This document shows, in pieces, positions 23,970 through 35,848 of a stretch of 64,000 bases of DNA. The notes beneath the pieces are model-generated. The model was not told the DNA's origin. It saw only the letters and a program-made list of their open reading frames with translations, and did not search any database. The translations under genes were made by a program, and so were the position numbers. The stretch spans positions 11,365,573 to 11,429,572 of the forward strand of contig CM034233.1 in NCBI GenBank assembly GCA_019916065.1, read 5' to 3'. How positions within the stretch are numbered: the first letter of the stretch is position 1; each line of letters opens with the position of its first letter. This DNA is from Vitellaria paradoxa (lineage: Eukaryota > Streptophyta > Magnoliopsida > Ericales > Sapotaceae).

Positions 23970-25850
23970 GTCACACCTCTAACTTAGTTGAGAATATGAA
24001 AACTAATCAAAATAAATAAAACTTTTTATAAAGTTAAGTCATAATAATAATAATAATAATAATAAGCAGAACATCTAACATTGTCCCCTATTCCCATCGA
24101 AAATAATAATAGAAATACCATCAAAATAATAATAGCTAAAGTCACAACTCCGTGACACAAATAGAAATACAATAGTTCAACAATAAAATAAAATAATATG
24201 ATAAGTTAATCCATCAGCCTCAACTTAATTTCGGGTTGCTACTCCCTGACCTCATAAGATCACCTGAAATAATGATAGGGTAAGCAAACTTACCCAGTAG
24301 GTAGGATCGTGCAAGTGAGTACGAGTGAACAATAATCAAGCATATAATATAACTCACAATAGTATGCACCAAAATATAATATAATTATACACATGTGATG
24401 CAATACAATAGCTAATGCATTCTCCAATCTCCATCTAATCCCAACCTTATCTTAGAACAAGTGACGTTTAATAAAGCACGCGGGATCACAAATTGCACTG
24501 TTTACGCTTACACGAACGTATATCTCAATATATATATATATATATATAAACTGAGTAGGGAACTGTGTTACACCTCCACCGATGTAAGACTTAGGGGAAC
24601 CGTGATACACCCCCTATCCTTTTGCTAGGGAATCGTATTACACCGTTAGTTAGGTATCTGTTTAGCTCAAGTAGGGTTCGGCTGCAGTTCAGAGAAAATC
24701 TCATAGTGATATCTCATAATTAATGTCCCAACTCCAAATTACTAAACTCTAGTTATGCATATCGACTGAGGATTATTCGATATTTTTAAATTTTATTTTA
24801 TTATTTTCTCAAAATCAATGATCTTGTCCCATGTATGTAACCCGTACCTTAGTACGTCAATAATATCAACATGACATTCTCCACCAATCGATAATCACAA
24901 TATAAAATTGGATGATGTAACCTCAGCCCCATGCACATGATATGCTCAATCATGTAAGTAAACATCATCTCAACATAAAATACATTCTCAATAAGTTTGA
25001 GAATGATTTGGGGTCCATATAATCATTCAAAATCAATATCCAAGGGTCCTAAGCAACAATCAATGATTTAAAATTCAAAATATAAGAATTTTGAAAACCT
25101 CAACATTCTATCATCCAAACCTTCGTCCGAACAATAGACTATTCAGATCCCTGTCCGAAACTTTGTGTGGATAATGGGTTGTTTGGATCGCTGTTCAAAC
25201 AATAGTACCCAAAATTAATCAAAAACAATGTAAACAATTAATCTTATATAAACATGTAAACATCTTAAAAACATATTTATCTAATATTTATCTTAACAAT
25301 AACTCAAAATAATTTGAGATCTCCACATAGATATGCACATATATACACATTTATATATATATATATATACACACGTAACCACAAATCCACCAATATGTCA
25401 CCAAATCAAACAAACAATATATCAAAGTCATGTTAACAACAAGTATAAACACGTATATAAGTTCTACTTACCTCGAATCCAAAGAAAAGCAAAGAAAAAT
25501 GAAGAAAATCAGTTAAGCTTGTAACCTTCAAAGGCTAATTTCTCCCATCTCGGGCTAAATCACAGAAAATAGTCACTGCCATGACATTCATGTCATCAAA
25601 TATTACCCCGTTCTGCTGACATTTTGCTTTGGATCATATTTTCTCTCTTTACCATCTCTCTTCTCTCTCTCTCTTCCTCCTTGTTCTCTTGCAGCCGACC
25701 CAAAAGAAGGAAAAGGAAAAGAAAAAGAAAAAGAAAATAAAATGAAGGAAAGAAAAGAAAAGACAAAGGTTGGGCTCTTGACTCAATTATCCAACTAAAT
25801 ATCAATTCAGACTATACCCGGCTTAGAAAAAATAAAATAAAGCAATCTAA
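23970..25850. repeat. Degenerate LTR-like relic
   Basis: The stretch starts with tgtcacacctctaac, resembling the start of many plant Ty3 LTRs. Inside are non-simple repeated phrases: three gggaa-cgt-ttacacc phrases at 24556-24640 and paired ccgaa/ttcaaacaatag phrases at 25120-25205. No gag or pol frame, primer-binding site or second LTR was found, so element type and limits are uncertain. Confidence 0.3.
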
Positions 25851-26442
25851 TCTCATAATAAATATTTTATTGGCTCAAAATAATACATAAATGGTCAAAA
25901 ATAAATACCAAATGATAAAAAAAAAACTTAGGAAATAAAAAAATTCACGCAAGCATGAAATGAATTAATTTATTTGAAATAAGATTTATTTGTAATCTGC
26001 CATCATATCACCAATTCAAAGTGGGACAAATAGATATAGTTTAATTACTAGTGCGTTACTAAAATGTTAAAACATCAAATAAATTTATTATTGTTAATAA
26101 ATTTTAAATTAATTAAATTAAATAAGTTATAACTCATATATATATATATATATATTTGTGAAACTTCATAGTTTAAAACGCAATTACTAATATGTAAATG
26201 GCTATCATGAAAATAATTCAATCAATAAATTAATAAAGCGTTACGCTCTAGTTGCATTTATTTTATTTTATTTATCCTTCATCGATTAAATACTACAACC
26301 CTCTTCAAGAAGTAATTATTAAATCAAACACCAAGTAGATTTGAAACTTCATCCACCACTCAACATGCGAGCTTTTCAATTTTAGTCAACAATGGTTGCA
26401 ATGGTCGCCTAGGCGAGCCAAAAAGAGTGAGGCAAGCAGGAA

Positions 26443-26481
<39 letters not shown>

Positions 26482-26482
<1 letters not shown>

Positions 26483-26863
26483 GCTCCGTTTAGAGTAAGA
26501 AAAAATAAGATAAATTGAGATAAAACGTGATTTGGAGTTAATTTTGGCATCTTTTTTTTTTTTTTTTTTTTTTTTTTTCTGAAAAGTCACAAACCGTGGG
26601 AACGATTTTCCAAATCCGTTCCCACGGATTCAAAAAAATTCACCAAAAATAGTGACAATGGTACTCATTTGAAAGCTTTCGACACGAATAATATGATTGT
26701 ATAAAAAATTTATACGTTCAGTTAACTTACTTTCAGATTTTTTTGCTTTTTTAGTGAAATATTGAAATTTTTTGAAATTAGTGATAGCAGAAAAATTAGA
26801 GGTAGAAAGGTTGTTAGAGATTTATAAAATTTTTTAGAGTTTTATCTTATACCAAATGGGGCC
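26482..26863. mobile_element. MITE with GTTTGG-type ends, copy 2
   Basis: Homologous to 7733-8075 over its whole length, starting ggctccgtttagagtaag and ending ccaaatggggcc. It is longer because of a T-run (26553-26578) and a retained caccaaaaat stretch. It inserted beside a (TA)n tract. No coding capacity. Confidence 0.65.
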
Positions 26864-28112
26864 ATGGTTGGGCCAAAAAACCGCGTTGCAAAAAAAGTTA
26901 CAAATATTTATCTATTTTTACTAATTTTAATCATTTTTATTTTTTGTGCCTTTATTTTTAAAATTTAAATTTTACAAAAAATTACAAAAAGTTACCAACT
27001 TTTTTCTTACTTTTTTCAATATTTGTCAACTTTTCGTACTAATTTTTGACCAAAATTATTGGAACGATTTACTTTTCACCGTTCTAATGAATTATTTTAG
27101 TATATTTTAGTCAATCTTTTAAATATCAAAAAGTGACTAACAATTTTTTTTATTTTATTTTTAATTATTTTTGGTCATCCAAACAATGGCACGTGTGTGT
27201 GACCAAACAATGGCACGTGTGTGTGAACATAAAGCAATGGTGAAAGCTTGATCGGTAAAGTAGAGAAATTTGCGGATCCTCCTTCCCGAATTCCCTCCTC
27301 CCCCACAAAAGACCTCAACATTTTTAGGATCAAGACTTTGTATTGGTAGTTTGGAACCTTCTTAACTTATTTATCTGATTTTGAAGTTTGAACGCGCGCG
27401 CGCGCACACTCTCTCTCTCTCTCTCGTTCTTTTCCTCCCTCCAGATGGTGGAAAATTTCTGTACCAAACAAAAGGAAAATCAGAGTCAAATTTATCGGAA
27501 TGATTGATTTTTCAACAATAGTAGAACTCCCGCATCAACATACAATCAATGCAAATATTATTATACACGGTATAAATAATTGATGTAATGAATATTTTAA
27601 TATTAATATTAAAGAAACGTTTAAGGGATTCAAAAATATATAGTAACTTATCAAATTGAGAAATAAATTAAGACACGGTTTGATGGATTAAAAATTAATA
27701 TAAATAGATCAATTTTTTTTTTTTGGGTAAATAGGTATTTGGCAAAACTTATGTTTTGTCACTTTTATGTTTAGTAATAGTAATTTATTAAGCTCAAAAG
27801 TGATTAAAATTTTTACTAAATATAAAAAGTTGTCAAAAGTTATTAAAAATTATTAAAATTTTATCAAACACACAAAAGTTTTTAAAAATTTTTAAAAATT
27901 ATTACTTATTTCACTAAATATATAAAAAAATTCACCTATCAATTTTCAAACCAAAAATGCCCAAATTAACTAAAAATTAAAATTTCAAACATGCCTAAAA
28001 TTAATTTTCCCATTACATATTAGTGTATATATAAAAATGATACTAGCACTCCTTACTCCTCACAATAAATAATATTTTTTTGAAATTTTAAAAATTATAA
28101 GTGTTATATAAT

Positions 28113-28148
<36 letters not shown>

Positions 28149-29060
28149 AATGTGCCACATGTCTGGCTCAAATTAATTTGGAAGAAGAAATCAACCCAAG
28201 TTGTGCTCAACCTGAGGACCGTGTGCAAAGATGCTCCTTTTATTTATTTTTTATTTTATTTTGTCGTCCTCTTCTAAAGAATCAATCCACCCTTGTAGTT
28301 ATTAGGTGGTTGGCCTGCCGTTGCAGGGTTTAAAAGTTCTTTTCGGAAGAATTATGTGGTTAGTAAATAAAGGCAAACAAGCTTTTTTGAATTAAAATTT
28401 AATTATTTAAATACATTTATTTTTTTTAGCTTAAAAATATATAATTGTATTTCAATTGTTTGATTAAAATTCAACGTCTTGAAGTGCACTATTTTCAAAC
28501 TAACATTATTTTTGACATTTGTCAAAGACGAAACTAGCATATGACTATAGGTGGCCATAATCCTCTAGTATTTACTTTATTTTTTAGGCGGATAACTCTC
28601 AAGTAAGTTACTTAATTGTGAAATTATAATTTTTTTAGATTATGAGAAAAATATTAAAATTTTTATAAGAATTGACTTTTTCTTACTTAAATTTCTCGAT
28701 TCATCCCTTATATCAGTTTATTTTTTCTCCCCTAAAGTACCATTTGTCAACAAATAAATTTTGAAAAACTCAAGTTGGATAAGTTTTGGTTGAGAATGTG
28801 CTATATTGTCCAAATATTAGTTTGGGACGACTGAACGAGTTACATGCGGTTGAAGAAAAGGAACAGGGCACCGTGGCAACAACTCAACTCAGTCCAACTG
28901 GGTCGACCCGAACCGAGTACAGTCAAAGTCTCACCTCAAGAATTTTCTCGGTGGAACAGGTCTAGTTGAACTTTAGGGCAACTTCACTCGGGTCCCACTC
29001 ACCCCTCCACACCGCGTACTGCTGCCGCTTCTTCCACTTTCCTTCTTTTTCCTCCACAAC
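26864..29060. other. Intergenic region upstream of the carrier gene
   Basis: AT-rich DNA with runs of aaaattatt words (27780-27920), (GC)n followed by (CT)n at 27394-27425, and (TA)n at 28118-28143. Towards 28860-29060 the composition turns more balanced, as expected of a promoter. No gene is visible. Confidence 0.65.
27181..27228 (+). promoter_or_regulatory. Tandem 24-bp repeat with two G-box cores
   Basis: The unit aaacaatggcacgtgtgtgt plus four bases occurs twice in direct contact, each with CACGTG, the core bound by plant bZIP and bHLH factors. It lies about 2.1 kb upstream of the carrier start, so a regulatory role is only possible. Confidence 0.4.
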
Positions 29061-29063
29061 TCA

Positions 29064-29071
29064 CTATAAAT
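29064..29071 (+). promoter_or_regulatory. TATA box of the carrier gene
   Basis: The word ctataaat is followed by a CT- and CA-rich stretch. A start near 29095 would give a 5' leader of about 235 bp, unusually long and containing an upstream ORF. Confidence 0.5.
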
Positions 29072-29126
29072 GTTTTCTTCCGCCAAACACTCCCATCCAC
29101 ACACAGACAGACAATCTCACTGGCAT

Positions 29127-29231
29127 ATGTCTCACAGGCCAATAGTCCCTCACTCTTCCTCCATAGCCTTCGGCATTCACTCTCATCTCCTGGTTTCCAG
29201 TGAGATGAACCCCAACTCCTACTGGTCTTAA
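29127..29231 (+). CDS. Possible upstream ORF (34 codons) in the carrier leader
   Basis: An ATG at 29127 opens a 34-residue frame beginning MSHRPIVPHS and ending in SYWS before TAA at 29229, about 100 bp before the main ATG. If the predicted TATA box is used, the frame is inside the leader and could reduce translation of the carrier. The start context (cat-ATG-t) is weak. I know of no conserved peptide of this kind. It may be removed if the leader is spliced. Confidence 0.3.
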   Translation: MSHRPIVPHSSSIAFGIHSHLLVSSEMNPNSYWS

Positions 29232-29329
29232 CCATCTTTCTCCATTTTTTGTTTTTGTTTTAATTAAATATTTCAATTCTTAATCCTCACAGATTTCGTT
29301 CCCTGCCTTTTGATAAGAGAAATTTGGAT

Positions 29330-30313
29330 ATGGGTTTGAAAGGTTTTGTTGAGGGAGGCATTGCTTCCATTGTTGCGGGTTGTTCCACTCACCCGCTCGA
29401 TCTCATCAAGGTTCGCATGCAGTTACAGGGCGAGAACAGCCATGTCCCAAACCCTAACCACCACATTCACTCTCTCCGCCCCGCTTTCGCTGGCAACGCC
29501 GCCGCCGTCACCGCCCCCACCGCCCTCCACATCCCGGCTCCTCCGCCGCCGCTGCCGAAGGCTGGTCCTATTTCCGTCGGAATCAAGATTTTCCAGACAG
29601 AAGGCGTCGCCGCCTTGTTCTCCGGCGTTTCCGCCACCGTGCTCCGGCAGTCGCTCTACTCGACCACCCGGATGGGCCTGTACGAGGTATTCAAGCAGAA
29701 ATGGTCCGACTCGAATTCGGGTACTCTCCCGCTCCAGCGTAAGATAGCCGCCGGCTTAGTAGCCGGCGGGATCGGCGCGGCCGTTGGGAACCCAGCCGAC
29801 CTGGCGATGGTTCGCATGCAAGCGGACGGCCGGCTCCCGGCTTCGCAACGGCGCAACTACAGCAGCGTGGTCGACGCCATAGGTCGCATGGCGAGGCAGG
29901 AGGGCGTCGCTAGCTTGTGGCGCGGCTCATCGCTTACGGTGAACCGCGCGATGATCGTGACCGCGTCGCAGCTCGCGTCGTACGATCAGGCCAAAGAAGC
30001 CATATTGGAGAAGGGTCTGATGAAGGACGGGCTCGGGACCCACGTGACAGCGAGCTTCGCGGCGGGGTTCGTGGCGGCGGTGGCGTCGAACCCGGTCGAT
30101 GTGATCAAGACTCGGGTGATGAACATGAAGGTTGAGCCGGGGAAGGCGCCGCCGTACAACGGGGCCCTTGACTGTGCCCTAAAGACTGTGAGGGCGGAGG
30201 GGCCCATGGCCCTCTACAAGGGCTTCGTCCCTACAATCTCAAGGCAGGGTCCTTTCACTGTGGTTCTGTTTGTGACCCTCGAACAGGTTCGGAAGGTTCT
30301 CAAAGATTTCTAA
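29330..30313 (+). CDS. DIC1: Mitochondrial dicarboxylate carrier (DIC / UCP5 group)
   Basis: A 327-residue inner-membrane solute carrier of the MCF family. Three repeats each carry the signature P-x-D-x-x-x-x-R/K: HPLDLIKVRM near residue 21, NPADLAMVRM near 160, NPVDVIKTRV near 260, each followed downstream by an aromatic-glycine motif (for example EGVASLWRG). The amino end MGLKGFVEGGIASI and a long Pro/Ala-rich loop after the first signature are typical of the plant dicarboxylate carriers DIC1-3, formerly called uncoupling proteins 4-6, which exchange malate, succinate or oxaloacetate for phosphate or sulfate. I start at ATG 29330; a TTG two codons earlier is not needed. Intronless, as in Arabidopsis. 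The coding DNA is very GC-rich against AT-rich surroundings. DIC1 is the group name; the exact paralogue cannot be fixed. Confidence 0.93.
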   Translation: MGLKGFVEGGIASIVAGCSTHPLDLIKVRMQLQGENSHVPNPNHHIHSLRPAFAGNAAAVTAPTALHIPAPPPPLPKAGPISVGIKIFQTEGVAALFSGVSATVLRQSLYSTTRMGLYEVFKQKWSDSNSGTLPLQRKIAAGLVAGGIGAAVGNPADLAMVRMQADGRLPASQRRNYSSVVDAIGRMARQEGVASLWRGSSLTVNRAMIVTASQLASYDQAKEAILEKGLMKDGLGTHVTASFAAGFVAAVASNPVDVIKTRVMNMKVEPGKAPPYNGALDCALKTVRAEGPMALYKGFVPTISRQGPFTVVLFVTLEQVRKVLKDF

Positions 30314-30807
30314 GCACTGTGGGTCCCACCTAAATCAATCGCCAACCAGCATCACATGTTTTCCGAAGATAATGACGATAACTAATAATTCTTTTTTTTT
30401 ATTAGTATAATAATAGTGGGATTAATCTTTTGAGATTATTATTATTCTTGTTATGTGTTAGTGTTTTGTATCCAAAAATTAGATTGTTATGAAGTTAATT
30501 ATTATGTGCTTGAATGTAATTGGTCATCATTTACCTTTAAAATTTTAATAATAATAGGTGTGTTTAAAGTAATAAAAAATAAGATAAAATAATTTATAAA
30601 TTTATAAAATGAGTGAATAACTTTTAAAAATTATTAATAATTTTTAACCGATCAAACGTATTTAATATGACATTGGCACTTTGGCTCCCCCCTAAAAAAA
30701 AATGAACGAGTGGTTGGTTTGTTTGTGTGTGTTTTTTGTTTGGACACGTGGCATTGAACATGAGAATTGATCTGCTTCGTACCAGCAGCTCTTACTGGGA
30801 GAATTAT

Positions 30808-31680
30808 ATGCTTTTGTCCTCCAGCTCTTTCACCCTGGAATATTTTTTTTATTTGTCAACCATGCTGTGAATTTTACCATTACATCGAAGACCCTGAAAG
30901 AACGCATGAGTTTATTTCTTATATTTTGTTTCATATTAGAATATTTGAATCCATGTCCCTGTACCAAAAGTGGGCTCATTAGAATAGTAACAAAACTATC
31001 AGATATCTAGCTAGTGACAGGACAACTTTTAGGCTCCGTTGGGAAGGCGAGGTAATAATTGCTACCATGGTCGGTTAAATTTATCTTCCTAGTTTTTAAT
31101 TTTTTTAAAAGATTTTTAAAAACAAAAATATTAAATTAGTTAAAATTAAAAATTTACCTAAAAAGAGTCATATTTTTTTTCTTCTCAAACATAAAAAATA
31201 ACTGACTTATTTTTAACTGCTATAGTAACTAGTTAAAAATTAGCAATTAAAAATAAGTCAGCTAACTAAAAATAAATCATTTACTTTCTTTCCCAAACGG
31301 AGCCTTAGGCTTTTGTCCTTCAACTCATTCAAGCTGGAATTTTTTATTTTTAGGCCATGCTAGAATTTTAGTCTTGTTTTACACACCAAAATCAATCAAA
31401 ACTTATTAATTTTAACTAATTTTTCATATTTTTTTAAATCAAAATTTGTCACATATCACATTTACATTAAATTTTTGTACTTTTATTGTATTTTTTACTT
31501 AACTTTTTTTCAACCAAACATGACTTTTATCATTGCGTCAAAAGTCTAGATGGAATGCGTGAAATTAATTCTTATATTGTATCCGATAATAAAATAATCT
31601 AACCCATGTCCGCATATTAAAGGTGAACCTGTGAGAATCGTAATAAGCTATCAAATATCTAGTTAGTGACATATAAAATA
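30808..31680. repeat. Diverged tandem duplication interrupted by insertions
   Basis: Copy 1 (about 30808-31018) and copy 2 (about 31313-31672) share, in order, ttgtcct-cagctc, a ctggaa-ttttt block, ccatgct-aattt, catt-c-tc-aagac, cttatattgt, catgtcc, and tatctag-tagtgac. Copy 2 is split by about 165 bp of AT-rich DNA (31370-31535) and a MITE sits between the copies. Confidence 0.6.
31032..31304. mobile_element. Tourist-like MITE with TTA target duplication
   Basis: A 273-bp element with inverted ends ggctccgttgggaagg and ctttcccaaacggagcc, flanked by tta on each side (29-31 and 305-307 of this kilobase). Three-base TTA/TAA duplications and GGCTCCGTTTGG-like ends are characteristic of PIF/Harbinger (Tourist) MITEs. 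Confidence 0.75.
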
Positions 31681-33167
31681 CTGTTAATTTTTTTATGTTA
31701 AAAATTATTTTTTAGATATTTAAGCTCAGTTTGAAGCTCTAAAATTTGTCCAAGATATCAAAAATCTATAAAAGTTACTTTTTATTTCATTGCATAAATT
31801 ACAAAATTGTAACTTTTATTAATTTTTACTAATTTTTTTACACTTCAAACGCCCCCTTAGTTAGTGATGTATAAAGTGTGATAAGCGATGTGGTTTGACA
31901 TAAAATAATTTTGAATATTTAAATCTTAGAAAAAAATTAATTAGATAATATTATATCTCTCCCATTTTAGAAGATATACTATTTTGATCGGAAAACTAAA
32001 AAAAAAAAAAACATTTTTGTGCGACCCATTGAATATTATATCCAATTCGTCTTTCCAAATTCATCAAACAAACACGGCCTAAAACGATATCCACATACGG
32101 GAGTTCGCCCCGGGGATTAGCGTGTGTGGTGCAAGGCCACACGTTTAATTTTCAAGAAAACGTCGCCCAATTCAAAACTGTTCACGAAAACAATCCCCAT
32201 TTCACGTGTAATTTTCAAGCTCGAACAAAAAATTTCTTTCTTTTTTTTTTAATTACGTTTAGAACATGAATTTGTGAAAGAAATGAAAAATTGAAGGAAA
32301 AATAAAATTATTAATTTTTCATACTTAACTAAGTAAAAATTCAAAATTTTGACAAAGATATATGTATTTTTTTTATTATTTTGCCAACTCAACGAAACAA
32401 AATAAAATAATTTTAAAATTTCCACCTCAATTTTGTTTTATATCACTTTCCTTCATTTTTCCCTTCTCTATAAATTAACTGGATGTGATCCAGAAGCCGG
32501 ATTCCAATACGAGTTCTCACACACTTAGACGAACAAGGAGCTTTAATGAAAATTAGATATTTCATTTACACACAAAAAGAATAAACAAATACATAAATAT
32601 TAATAGTTACAAAACAGCCTTCAAACAAGTGAAAACCAAAAAAGAAAAAAAAAAAAAAAAAAAGGATCAGGATTCTATTCCATCAAGGAGATGAATAAAC
32701 TGCATGCACTTTACATCTGGGCCTATAACAGAGGAGGGGGGTGTCGGAACTTCAGCACCTTATACAGTGAATAACTCAATTCAATTCACCGTATTTTTTT
32801 ATTTTTATTTTATTATTTTGGGGGGAGGGGGGGGGGGGGAGGGTTTCCATAAATATTTCAATTCCAAAAGCTTGCTTCTCCTCTTGAAACTCCCAGATCC
32901 CCTCGTCAAGAAAAGTGTTAGTGAAATAGGCTGTCTCCATAATGCATTACCAGAAAAGAAAGCTGAAAGAGAGAATAAGACCAGCGATCATCTGGAAAAT
33001 ATCCTTGGAGAAACATTAGGATGGCCCCTCTGACTTTCGCCCTTCCTCCACATTAGGAAAGCTTTCTGATTTTCCCATCTACCTTTGTTGAAGTGTTGGT
33101 GCGAAAGACCATTTGATCTACTATTCCTTTTCTGTATTTCCAGTTAAGTATTGGGCCTCGGTTGCTG

Positions 33168-35848
33168 CTACTCTGTGTCTACATTCTGGAGAGATTGGCT
33201 GCTGTTGTCCGATCCTATGCCCTTGTCTGAGTTATAGGCTGCTTCTGATCCCCTACCTCTAGATTCTAAACTTCCTCCTCTGTCAAAAATTTGAAGCTCA
33301 TTATCAATCTGGCTGCGTCGTTCTTTCAAGAAGTTCAGCCGGTTTGTTAGCCTTAACAATGGAAAAGATCTAGAGTTAGTTCCCTGCAATGCACAAATGC
33401 GTTGTTCCTAAACTTTTCTGGAGATATTGGCAAGACTCTTTAGCAAATCTAGGCACACTTGGCAAATAAGCAACAATGATAACCATACGGAAGTTGTGCC
33501 ATTTGGCATTTGAGACGACCAAGAAGTTGCTGAATATTTTTTTTTTCAACACGGAATATACACTTTTAAGTATCCCCTTTCTTCTCGAACCCAGATGAAA
33601 TGACCATACATATGCAATAAAATTGGCTTTAAAGAAAATGAATAACATGTGAGAGAGGGTAATAGATTGGTATGCTAGAAAGAACATATAAGAAAGCCCC
33701 TCATTATTTTCTTACGTATCCCAACCGGAAATTTGAATGGGGACATATTATTATAGGTAAGCTAGAAAGAACGGACTGCCCAAAAAGAAGTCTACTCCAA
33801 AAAGGACTTTTGTTCACCTGAACAGCCTTAATTACATGCATTTCTCCCCTTCAAAATTTTAAGGCTTAATTTACATATTTTAACTTTTTAATGGTTCATG
33901 TATGAACCTTAAATTGCGGAAAATCAAACAAGCAAACTGATCAGCACTGAGGCATAGCAAATTTCTTCTCACAATGAAGCATTTAGTTGGATTAACCATG
34001 AATCTGTAGCCCAATTCAAAGGCCTCGAGTATGAATTTGAGGTTGAGAAAATTGGTTTCATCATCGGATAAAAAAAATCATGTCATCAGCAAATTGGAGG
34101 TGATAGATGGAAACATGATCTTATCCAGACTTCAAATCCCATAATCTGTCCAGAGTATCTATCAACCTACTCAAATATTTGATCTAGTGCACTAAATGCA
34201 TCATTTTCCATGTAATAATTAGGAGAGACGTGCATTAATTATGTAAAACATCCAATTCTACTGTTGAAAGCACCCCAAATTGACACTTGATGCAATTTTA
34301 GGCAAAAACAGTTCCCCATTCTCTTTACAGTGCTGGAAATCAACAGCCAATAATGAGTTTCAAAGCAACAGAAGGGTATTGTATACCTTACTTATTGATC
34401 TCTTATGACCATGAGAAGTAGCTGTGGTTTCAATATCATTCTCTCCCTCCTTCCTGCACCCAAAGTGCAAGAACAAAAAGCATGAGGAACTAAACCAAAA
34501 GATGAGCACCCAGCGTACAATTTTTACTTCTAAGCACTAAAGGAAATAGAATGCTTACTGTTTTTCTTGATCACTTGGAGCCTCTAGGGGGTGATTGCAC
34601 AAACCATGTCCAAAAACACAGTTTTGTTCACGTTGTTGATTAAGCTGGACTCCAAGATCATTGGCTGTCTGCTTCAAATCGATGGTATCTGCCTCCATTT
34701 GAGCAAATTCCTCAAGCTCTTCCTTTGTCTTTGCGTATTCACAGTTAATAGTTCAGTGCATGTTCAAAACTAGTTATACAAGTGATTTGAAAATACAAGG
34801 TGACCATACCTTTTCATCAAAAGTGGCCGGGACATGTAAGGACCCTTGAGGCATTCTGAGTCCTGCTTCCAGTATTCCCCTGAATTCCCTCTCTTTCTGC
34901 AACTGTTCCCGTAGTCTTGCCACCTGGGAGTACAACCAACACCTGGTTTTAATAAAGCCCTCATTGTCAAGATCAGAAATATTGTGGAGCTATGAAAGTA
35001 CACCTATTAAGACCGAGTTATCGAAGACAAAAGAGCGAAAGAACATTTAGTTCATCAGAGATGACAACTACAAAACGATGAGTTCCAATTTCCATTTACG
35101 TTCTCCTGTAAGTTGGCTATTGTCTTGTGTTCCTTCCCTGCTGAGTTTGATCTGATTTCAACGATGCCGGTGAAGTGAAGAGAAAAGTTTCTCATCATGC
35201 TATGCAATCATACTATAGAATCAGAACACCTTACAAAACATTGCCAGTCAACAATAAGACAAACAGATGGACATAGAGTCATTGGATGCTTATCTAGGCC
35301 AAACTGGGAAAGCATTTTGAATTTTAGTCCAATTAAGTATGAGGAAAGATTTCATCCCGTTTTGGAAATAATATAACAAGTTTCTTCCTCGCATTGCCTT
35401 CAACAGAAGCAATACCGAAAAAGAAAAAGGCTGAATAAGCAAATCCCCACCCAAACCTCAAAACAAAACAATAAGAAAATATCTCAGAGCCAGAACATGA
35501 ATCTCTATACACGTAAACCAGATAGATAACCTTGCATATATAAAGGAAAACAAAAGACGTCTAAAGAGATTATTAAAAAAGACAAGAAGCAAATACATCT
35601 TGCTCAAGTGCTAGACGACGCACGCGCAAAGCATTCTTTCGACTCCGCAGAGTTGCTTTTAGAACTGCATTCTCTTCAACCTACAATAAAATTATATATA
35701 CACACACATTTATAAAAATAAAGATTAGATCCCAAAAGAACCAACAAGGGGAATAGTTCATAATGCGAAAAACATTAAAGTGCCTACCTCTTCTGCAATG
35801 CTGTTTTGCAGGTCAATTTTGGTGACCTCAAGCCTTTCAATTGTGGTC
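33168..35848 (-). CDS. RhoGAP gene, coiled-coil and tail exons (visible exons 14-19)
   Basis: Exons 35788-35848 (TIERLEVTKIDLQNSIAEE), 35597-35680 (VEENAVLKATLRSRKNALRV), 34810-34923 (VARLREQLQKEREFRGILEA), 34559-34728 (TKEELEEFAQMEADTIDLKQ), 34387-34453 and 33168-33383 encode heptad-rich helices and then the conserved tail RLNFLKERRSQIDNELQ. In REN1 relatives this part serves for targeting to vesicles or partner kinases (established for the family, not seen here). The acceptor of 34728 could also be six bases downstream without changing frame. The 3' UTR probably extends to about 32600. Confidence 0.87.

Larger units (their letters stand above)
21936..26481. other. Gene-poor, AT-rich stretch
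   Basis: Contents: a small MITE-like element (22208-22374), an LTR-like relic (about 23970-25850), (TAA)n at 24040-24065, (TA)n tracts at 24527-24548, 26138-26155 and 26448-26480. Short open frames are low-complexity. No gene is supported. Confidence 0.6.
30314..32700. other. Intergenic with a MITE and a duplicated segment
   Basis: Downstream of the carrier lies a diverged duplication (30808-31680) with a MITE between the copies (31032-31304). The rest is AT-rich. No gene is visible. The 3' end of the RhoGAP transcript probably lies between 32500 and 33168. Confidence 0.6.

Noticed and set aside
29346..29747. A 133-codon frame overlapping the carrier gene on the same strand
   Set aside because: It is a shifted reading of the carrier; the Pro/Arg/Ser-rich product is typical of a shadow frame in GC-rich DNA.
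35108..35140. A candidate small exon reading KEHKTIANLQEN on the minus strand between two coiled-coil exons
   Set aside because: The flanking exons already join in frame and match the family order without it (…LEQD followed by VARLREQ), and its acceptor is weak.
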